DNA of 64,000 bases from NCBI GenBank assembly GCA_963719975.1, contig CAVRED010000006.1, positions 62,001 to 126,000 on the forward strand, read 5' to 3'. Every line of letters begins with the position of its first letter. The stretch's first letter is position 1. The position numbers and the translations under genes were made by a program. This DNA comes from Poindextera sp963719975 (GTDB taxonomy: Bacteria > Pseudomonadota > Alphaproteobacteria > Caulobacterales > Caulobacteraceae). Below, in pieces: positions 59,695 through 64,000 of the stretch. The notes below the pieces were generated by a model, which saw only the letters and a list, made by a program, of their open reading frames with translations, was not told the origin of the DNA and did no database searches.

Positions 59695-60492
59695 GCAATC
59701 GCCGGCTGGGCCGCGCCGCCCGACCAGCAACAGAACAACGGGCAGGGGCAGCAACAGTCGCAGCAACACGACAAGGGCAACCCCGACAACGGGAACAAGG
59801 GGAACAAAGGGAACTCCGGGAACAACGGCAACGCCCGGAACAATGGCAACCCCGGCCACAACGCTGCCGCGACATTCCAGGGCGCGCCGAACGTCCAGAC
59901 GCCGCAGGTGCAGCAGCATGTTGTCCAGCCCCAGGTTGAACAGCACAGGACGACGCAAGGCTTCCCCGGTCAGCCCAACGTCGGTCAGCCTCAGGTTCAA
60001 CAGCACAGGACGACGCAAGGCTTCCCCGGTCAGCCCAACGTCGGTCAGCCCCAGGTTCAGCAGCAGAGGACGACGCAAGGCTTCCCCGGTCAGCCCAACG
60101 TCGGTCAGCCCCAGGTTCAGCAGCAGAGGACGACGCAGGGTTTCCCGCAGAATTTCAATCCGCGCTTCGGCGCGCCCGGCTACCATCCTGGCGGCCAGCA
60201 GCCACAATACAACCCGCGGTACTTTCCGCGCACGTTCAACATGGGCGTGCGCTACCACTGGCGCGGAGGCTCCTGGCGCGGACCCCAGGGCTGGTACTAC
60301 CGGCCCTGGTCCTATGGACAGGTCCTGCCCTTCGCATGGCTCGGGTCGAGTTGGTGGATCAGCGACTACTGGTACTACGGTCTGCCGGTGCCGCCGTACG
60401 GATACGTGTGGATCCGCAACGGCCCCGACGCCCTGCTCGTCAACATCCGCAGGGGCGTGGTCGTCGCAGTGGTCCCGGGCCTCTTCTACTAG
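59695..60492 (+). CDS. RcnB-like protein with 60-base tandem repeats, N-terminus missing
   Basis: The C-terminal ~90 residues match the RcnB family of periplasmic metal-homeostasis proteins: 'VRYHWRGGSWRGPQGWYYRP', 'YWYYGLPVPPYGYVWIRNGP' and 'ALLVNIRRGVVVAVVPGLFY'. Before it lies an Asn/Gln/Gly-rich linker and four repeats of 20 residues beginning 'QHRTTQGFPGQPN'. The remaining 5' end, 'AIAGWAAPPDQQQNN', looks like the tail of a signal peptide whose start is absent. Probably secreted. Confidence 0.65.
   Translation, partial: AIAGWAAPPDQQQNNGQGQQQSQQHDKGNPDNGNKGNKGNSGNNGNARNNGNPGHNAAATFQGAPNVQTPQVQQHVVQPQVEQHRTTQGFPGQPNVGQPQVQQHRTTQGFPGQPNVGQPQVQQQRTTQGFPGQPNVGQPQVQQQRTTQGFPQNFNPRFGAPGYHPGGQQPQYNPRYFPRTFNMGVRYHWRGGSWRGPQGWYYRPWSYGQVLPFAWLGSSWWISDYWYYGLPVPPYGYVWIRNGPDALLVNIRRGVVVAVVPGLFY
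59941..60143 (+). repeat. 60-base tandem repeat, about 3.4 copies
   Basis: Units start at 59941, 60001, 60061 and 60121 (partial) with exactly 60-base spacing and only a few substitutions. Each encodes 20 residues 'QHRTTQGFPGQPNVGQPQVQ' (His becomes Gln in later copies). Repeats this exact imply recent expansion; copy number is likely to vary between strains. Confidence 0.9.
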
Positions 60493-60533
60493 CCCGGTTC
60501 CCTCGCCCCCTCTTGCATCGTGATCGAGGTCAA

Positions 60534-60752
60534 ATGTTCACAGCAACGCCCGACCCCATCGAAGTTGTTTGGACGATGGGTCATTGGTCCATCCTCCACT
60601 GCAGCCAGGTGCTGGCCTCCTACGAGGCCGAGGGCGACGCCCGCCGAACGGCGTTGGCGATCGAGCGGTTGCGGCCGAAAGAGCGCGCAGACCTGGTCGC
60701 CATCGAACGAGGAACAGAACGGGTCGCTAGCGGACCTTCGTTCACCGCCTGA
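60534..60752 (+). CDS. Small hypothetical protein (72 residues)
   Basis: ATG 60534 follows TCGAGGTC. The sequence is mixed, with 'WTMGHWSILHCSQVLASYEA' and a charged helix 'AIERLRPKERADLVAIERG'. No membrane or signal segment. Not recognised. It lies 42 bases after the RcnB-like stop and may be co-transcribed. Confidence 0.5.
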   Translation: MFTATPDPIEVVWTMGHWSILHCSQVLASYEAEGDARRTALAIERLRPKERADLVAIERGTERVASGPSFTA

Positions 60753-60841
60753 AAGCGGACGACCACGTTCACTTCCGACCATCTGTAGGTCCGCCCACCC
60801 GGGGCCGACCTTCGCGCGAGCAGCCGCCAGCGGGCTCCGCT

Positions 60842-61297
60842 CTAGTCGCCCGGCGGCGGGTAGTCGTCTCGCGGCCGGTAGTAGTCCTCGCGCGGCGGCG
60901 GGTAGTCGTCTCGCTGCCGATAGTAGTCTTCCCGCGGCGCTGGGTAGTCGTCTCGCGGCCGGTAGTAGTCCCCCCGCGGCGGCGGGTAATCGTCTCTCGG
61001 CCGGTAGTAGTACGGATGTTCAGCCGAGACGGCGGCGCCCGCAACGGCGCCAGTGCCGCCGCCGATGGCCGCGCCGACCCCAGCGCCTGGGCCGCATACC
61101 GGAAGCGTCACGAGGCAGCCGATCAGGGCGCCAACGCCTGCGCCGATCACGCCACCCCGAAAGACGTGCACGGGGGCCGGTTCTGCATGGCCATAGACGA
61201 TGACGTTGGGCTCGTCACGATCGCGATAGTCCTGTGCGAACGCCACGCCCGTCATCAAAGCGAACGCAGCAGTTGCCGTGCATAAGCTGCGGATCAT
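60842..61297 (-). CDS. Secreted glycine-zipper protein with YYRPRDDYPPPRED repeats
   Basis: 151 residues. Signal peptide 'TATAAFALMTGVAFAQ', then 'RGGVIGAGVGALIGCLVTL' and 'GVGAAIGGGTGAVAGAAVSA', a glycine-zipper-type segment that can insert in or line the membrane. The C-terminus consists of four 13-14-residue repeats starting 'YYRPRDDYPPPR' (42-base DNA period, about 60845-61012). Function unknown; likely in the envelope. Confidence 0.72.
   Translation of the reverse strand: MIRSLCTATAAFALMTGVAFAQDYRDRDEPNVIVYGHAEPAPVHVFRGGVIGAGVGALIGCLVTLPVCGPGAGVGAAIGGGTGAVAGAAVSAEHPYYYRPRDDYPPPRGDYYRPRDDYPAPREDYYRQRDDYPPPREDYYRPRDDYPPPGD
60845..61012 (-). repeat. 42-base coding repeat, four copies
   Basis: Four in-frame copies of a 42-base unit (last one shortened by one codon), each coding 'YYRPRDDYPPPRED' with small changes. 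It lies within the glycine-zipper protein gene. Confidence 0.75.
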
Positions 61298-61538
61298 GAT
61301 GGTTCTCCTTACGCTCGGCGCGGGAAGACGCCCCGCGACCCGTGGGTAACGCCCAGCGGTGCCGCTCGGGCCAACGAGGCGCCGGGCACGGCCGCCAGCA
61401 TCGGTCCTGAAGTTGCAACGCGATTTGGGCGATCGCGTGACGCAGCCGCAAGGCGAACACGAGCGCGCGACCTGGCGCCGGCCCGTGGCTGGCTCGCCAA
61501 GCTAGGACAGTCGAGGCTAAGCGCCTTCGTGACGCGGA

Positions 61539-61634
61539 TCAGGGCTTGTCAGGCCTCTCGTCCGCCCAGATCAGCACCGCGACCAGCAGTCCGACCGCCC
61601 AGGCGAGGTCGAGGTAGATGGTCATTGCGCTCAT
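61539..61634 (-). CDS. Small membrane protein (31 residues)
   Basis: From ATG 61634: a hydrophobic helix 'IYLDLAWAVGLLVAVLIWAD' and a charged tail 'ERPDKP'. Size and composition are those of a membrane miniprotein; 31 bases downstream of the HEAT-repeat gene stop. Low-confidence gene call. Confidence 0.35.
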   Translation of the reverse strand: MSAMTIYLDLAWAVGLLVAVLIWADERPDKP

Positions 61635-61665
61635 GGCTTGGCCGGGTTGGCTGACTGACCTCTGT

Positions 61666-62265
61666 TCAATCCTCTGCGAGCCAATACGTTCCCGCCGACC
61701 CTGATCCGCGTCGTAGCGCTCGCGCTCCGACTCGCCTTCCGACCCGCCGTTCGAAAGGCGACATTGGCGAGGCGCCCGCAAGCGGACGTCCGGACGAGGC
61801 AAGCGGCAGTTGCAACCGATGCCGATCGGGCGCGAGTTTGACGAGCGCCCGCTCGGCCTGGCTCGAGCTGTGTGCCTCGGCGCCGACCACCTCGGCGGCC
61901 ATCGCCCGGACATACCGGTTCGGGTCGTCGGCGAGGAGGGCGATCGCACGCGGCAGCAACTCGGTGCGATCGGGCCGCATGCCTGGAGCCTCGCATCGGT
62001 CGCAGGCCAGCGTGTGCAGGGCGGCGCTGCGGACCGGCCCGGCGGGGTCATCGAGCATGGTGAGCAGGTCGCTCGCCATCTGCGGCTCGAAGAAGTGGTC
62101 AAGCAGACGGACGCACCAAAGCCGAACGGCGGGGCTTTCATGTCGGAGGCCGCTGCGGGCGTGTTCGGCGACCCCGGGGCCAAACCGCCTCAACGCCCAG
62201 TAGGCTTGGCGGGCCTTGTGCGGCGTCGCCAGATCTTCGATCAGCGCCCTGCGATCTGTGTCCAT
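61666..62265 (-). CDS. HEAT-repeat protein
   Basis: 199 residues from ATG 62265. Repeated helical units of about 32 residues are visible: 'PGVAEHARSGLRHESPAVRL', 'MASDLLTMLDDPAGPVRSAA' and 'LPRAIALLADDPNRYVRAMA'. HEAT repeats bind other proteins; some relate to phycobilisome lyase-like modules, but no such context here. The last ~60 residues diverge in composition (Arg/Gly/Ser-rich), so the end could be misframed. Confidence 0.65.
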   Translation of the reverse strand: MDTDRRALIEDLATPHKARQAYWALRRFGPGVAEHARSGLRHESPAVRLWCVRLLDHFFEPQMASDLLTMLDDPAGPVRSAALHTLACDRCEAPGMRPDRTELLPRAIALLADDPNRYVRAMAAEVVGAEAHSSSQAERALVKLAPDRHRLQLPLASSGRPLAGASPMSPFERRVGRRVGARALRRGSGSAGTYWLAED

Positions 62266-62296
62266 GAAGCGAGGTTTCTCCGCGCCAGGGGACGGC

Positions 62297-63145
62297 TTAC
62301 TCGAGGACCTTGCGCGCAGCCGCGGCCGCTGCTTCGGCATGGGCGGCGTCGTGAATCGCCTGGTTCTTGGCCAAGTGGCCGAACATCTGGATGCCGAAGC
62401 CGCCGTCCAGGTCGTCGGTGATCCTGTGCTTCCACGGCCGGCGGATCACCTGGGTCGTCAGGCGGCGCGTGACGCGGGGCTGGGCCATGATGTGGTCGGC
62501 CAGCTTCCAGGCGCGGTCGAGAAGCTGCTTGCGCGGCAGAACCTCGTTGACCATGCCCCACTCGAGCGCGGTCCTGGCGTCGATGCGTTGGCCGGTGAGC
62601 AGCGCGTAGGCCGCACGCTTGACGCCCAGCAGCTCCTGAAGACAGCTGTGGATCCCATCGCCGGGGACCGAGCCCATGGTGAAATGCGGGTCGAAGATCA
62701 CCGCTTCCTCGGCGCAAAGCGTCAGGTCGCACATCAGGCAGATTTCGGCGTGGGCGGCATGGCCGTTGATGACGCCGATCGTCGGAATCTCGAGATCGTT
62801 GATCAGCGCACTGACGTTTATCCGGCCGTCTTTGTAGGCGTATTCGTAGGCCCAGTGCTGCAAGTTCTCCTGCTCCAGCGCAAAGCCTTCGGGGTCGAGG
62901 GCGGCCATGAAGTGCTCGCCCGAGCCGGTGAGGATCAGGAGTTCGTTCTCCGGGTCAGCGCCGATCGTCTTGAACAGCTGGCCGAGCGCGCGGTGGTTCT
63001 CGACGCTGAGCTGGAGCGAGCCCCCTCGGGTATGAGCCTGGGCGAGAACGACGCCGTCCGCGCGCCGCTCTAGCTTGAAGTGATCCTTAAAGCGCTCCTT
63101 GTAGTCGTCGAACTTTGGCGTCGGCACGAATGGACTGAGCGACAT
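62297..63145 (-). CDS. Crotonase-fold hydrolase/hydratase, 6-oxocamphor-hydrolase-like
   Basis: 282 residues. Enoyl-CoA hydratase superfamily signature in 'IGVINGHAAHAEICLMCDLT' and 'FDPHFTMGSVPGDGIHSCLQ', with 'GQRIDARTALEWGMVNEVLP' after. The 'PHF..G.VPGDG.H' segment is characteristic of the 6-oxocamphor hydrolase branch, which cleaves cyclic beta-diketones by retro-Claisen reaction; oxyanion-hole residues fit both groups. Substrate not assignable. Divergent short gap (31 bases) to the HEAT gene downstream. Confidence 0.8.
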   Translation of the reverse strand: MSLSPFVPTPKFDDYKERFKDHFKLERRADGVVLAQAHTRGGSLQLSVENHRALGQLFKTIGADPENELLILTGSGEHFMAALDPEGFALEQENLQHWAYEYAYKDGRINVSALINDLEIPTIGVINGHAAHAEICLMCDLTLCAEEAVIFDPHFTMGSVPGDGIHSCLQELLGVKRAAYALLTGQRIDARTALEWGMVNEVLPRKQLLDRAWKLADHIMAQPRVTRRLTTQVIRRPWKHRITDDLDGGFGIQMFGHLAKNQAIHDAAHAEAAAAAARKVLE

Positions 63146-63186
63146 CGCATTGGCTCCCTAGGTGAGTGGGTTTGCACGGATCGCGG

Positions 63187-64000
63187 TCAGGCGCGGTCGA
63201 TCTCGGTGAAGCAACTCCAGTCCTTGTCGCGCCAGCCGCGCTCGACGGCCGCCTCAAGTTTCGCGCGCACCGCCTCGGCGCTCGATAGCCGCAAGCCGAC
63301 CTCGTCGGCGGTGGCGATCATCAGGGTGACGTCTTTCAATCCGCCGGCCGCGGTGAAGCCGACGTCGTCGAAGTCGCGCTCGCCGATCTTCGCGATGTAG
63401 TCCCGCGTCCCGGGGTTGGCGAAGAACGCGGCCAGCAACTGCGGAGCAAGGTCCGGCGGCAGGCCCGATCGCTCGGCCAGGGCCAGCGACTGGCCCATCA
63501 GGTCCATGGCCGAGACCTGGAGGAAATTCGCGATCAACTTGGCGACGCCCGCCAGCCGCGGTCGCTCGCCGACGACAACCATCCGCGGCGCATAAGTGGT
63601 GATCACCGGGCGCGCGGTCTCGATCGCGCCGGCGTCGCCGGCGACGAAGGTCACGAGCTGGGCCGCCTCGGCGGCCGGCACGCGACCCACGACCGGACCG
63701 GCGAGATAGCGGCCGCCAGCCGCCGTGTGCAGGCTGGCAAGCTCGTCCGACAGATCGGGCGAGACGGTGCTCGTGCCGACGTGGACCGCGCCGGGCCGCA
63801 AGCCGCTCAAGATGCCGTCGGTCCCCGTCACCACAGCCCTCAGAGAGGCGTCGTCCGCCATGCTGGAGATCACGATGTCGGCGCTCTGCGCCGCGGCGGC
63901 GGCCGTGTCGGCAACCGATGCGCCGCCCGCGCGGAAGGGCTCGGCCTTCTCGGCCGAGCGGTTCCAGACCACCAACGGATAACCGGCGCGCTGCAGGTTG
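63187..64000 (-). CDS. NAD(P)-dependent beta-hydroxyacid dehydrogenase-like protein (partial)
   Basis: The reading frame runs off the right edge, so the N-terminal GxGxxG motif is outside. Visible parts: 'SADIVISSMADDASLRAV', 'VGTSTVSPDLSDELASLHTA', and 'GVAKLIANFLQVSAMDLMGQ', which carries the catalytic lysine and asparagine (K-x3-N) of the 3-hydroxyisobutyrate dehydrogenase family. C-terminal all-helical domain complete ('ALAERSGLPPDLAPQLLAAF'). Acts on beta-hydroxyacids; substrate unknown. Confidence 0.82.
   Translation of the reverse strand, partial: NLQRAGYPLVVWNRSAEKAEPFRAGGASVADTAAAAAQSADIVISSMADDASLRAVVTGTDGILSGLRPGAVHVGTSTVSPDLSDELASLHTAAGGRYLAGPVVGRVPAAEAAQLVTFVAGDAGAIETARPVITTYAPRMVVVGERPRLAGVAKLIANFLQVSAMDLMGQSLALAERSGLPPDLAPQLLAAFFANPGTRDYIAKIGERDFDDVGFTAAGGLKDVTLMIATADEVGLRLSSAEAVRAKLEAAVERGWRDKDWSCFTEIDRA

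Noticed and set aside
59941..60143. Regular 60-base repeats considered as a CRISPR array.
   Set aside because: The repeats are contiguous with no spacers, and encode an in-frame 20-residue protein repeat; no cas genes are nearby.

Overview
The window is strongly GC-rich and reads as chromosomal DNA of an alphaproteobacterium, most likely a Caulobacterales (Phenylobacterium/Caulobacter-like) species. The main pointers are the cobA - DUF2849 - cysI - DUF934 - cysH block, the tandem DUF6491 proteins, the MlaFED-like block with a PqiC-type lipoprotein, Entner-Doudoroff sugar catabolism, the RDD/SpoIIM/DUF58/MoxR/DUF4129 module, and a HisKA_2 histidine kinase. No rRNA, tRNA or CRISPR array is visible. 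One IS110-family (IS1111-type) insertion lies at 55.1-56.5 kb.

Layout. 0-7 kb: a membrane protein and the RDD - SpoIIM - DUF58 - MoxR - DUF4350 - DUF4129 gene set. 7-13 kb: small secreted or membrane proteins, including two tandem DUF6491 proteins, and a Tet-type MFS exporter. 13-21 kb: a soluble hybrid histidine kinase, a CinA-type amidase, a hemolysin III protein, an STT3-like membrane glycosyltransferase, proS and a WYL regulator. 21.7-27.9 kb: TPR protein, c-type cytochrome, outer-membrane barrel, c-di-GMP phosphodiesterase and cupredoxin, a set that looks like one redox/envelope module. 27.9-34.1 kb: gltD and gltB. 34.4-38.8 kb: a zinc alcohol dehydrogenase, then zwf-pgl-eda. 38.8-42.3 kb: an Mla-like lipid ABC transporter. 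42.5-45.4 kb: NUDIX, S1/P1 nuclease, GST and a 3D-domain protein. 45.6-54.6 kb: a large Nfn-like flavoprotein fusion, the assimilatory sulfate-reduction operon, a LysR regulator and an Hpt protein. 54.7-57.4 kb: palindromic repeats, the IS and a candidate small RNA. 57.4-61.5 kb: a HisKA_2 kinase and a cluster of repeat-rich secreted proteins. 61.5-64 kb: HEAT protein, crotonase and a hydroxyacid-dehydrogenase-like gene cut by the window end.

About two dozen genes, among them gltB, gltD, proS, zwf, pgl and cysH, carry one or more single-base frameshifts, with well-conserved protein on both sides of each break. In nearly every case I repaired by eye, removing one G or C restores the frame. The pattern is that of an insertion-biased, incompletely polished assembly, not of gene decay. 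I therefore annotate these loci as full-span CDS and give the break positions. At about 59,692 two divergent genes meet head-to-head and both lack their N-terminal signal peptides, which suggests that an intergenic segment is missing or was misjoined.

The genes form coherent pathways: nitrogen assimilation (GOGAT), glucose oxidation by the Entner-Doudoroff route with NADPH production, assimilatory sulfate reduction with siroheme synthesis, and envelope lipid transport. The most interesting less-characterised items are the cupredoxin/phosphodiesterase/porin/cytochrome module, the Nfn-like fusion beside sulfate reduction, the kinase with Tyr at its phospho-acceptor position, the repeat-rich secreted protein cluster, and the IS seated in the loop of a repeat palindrome.
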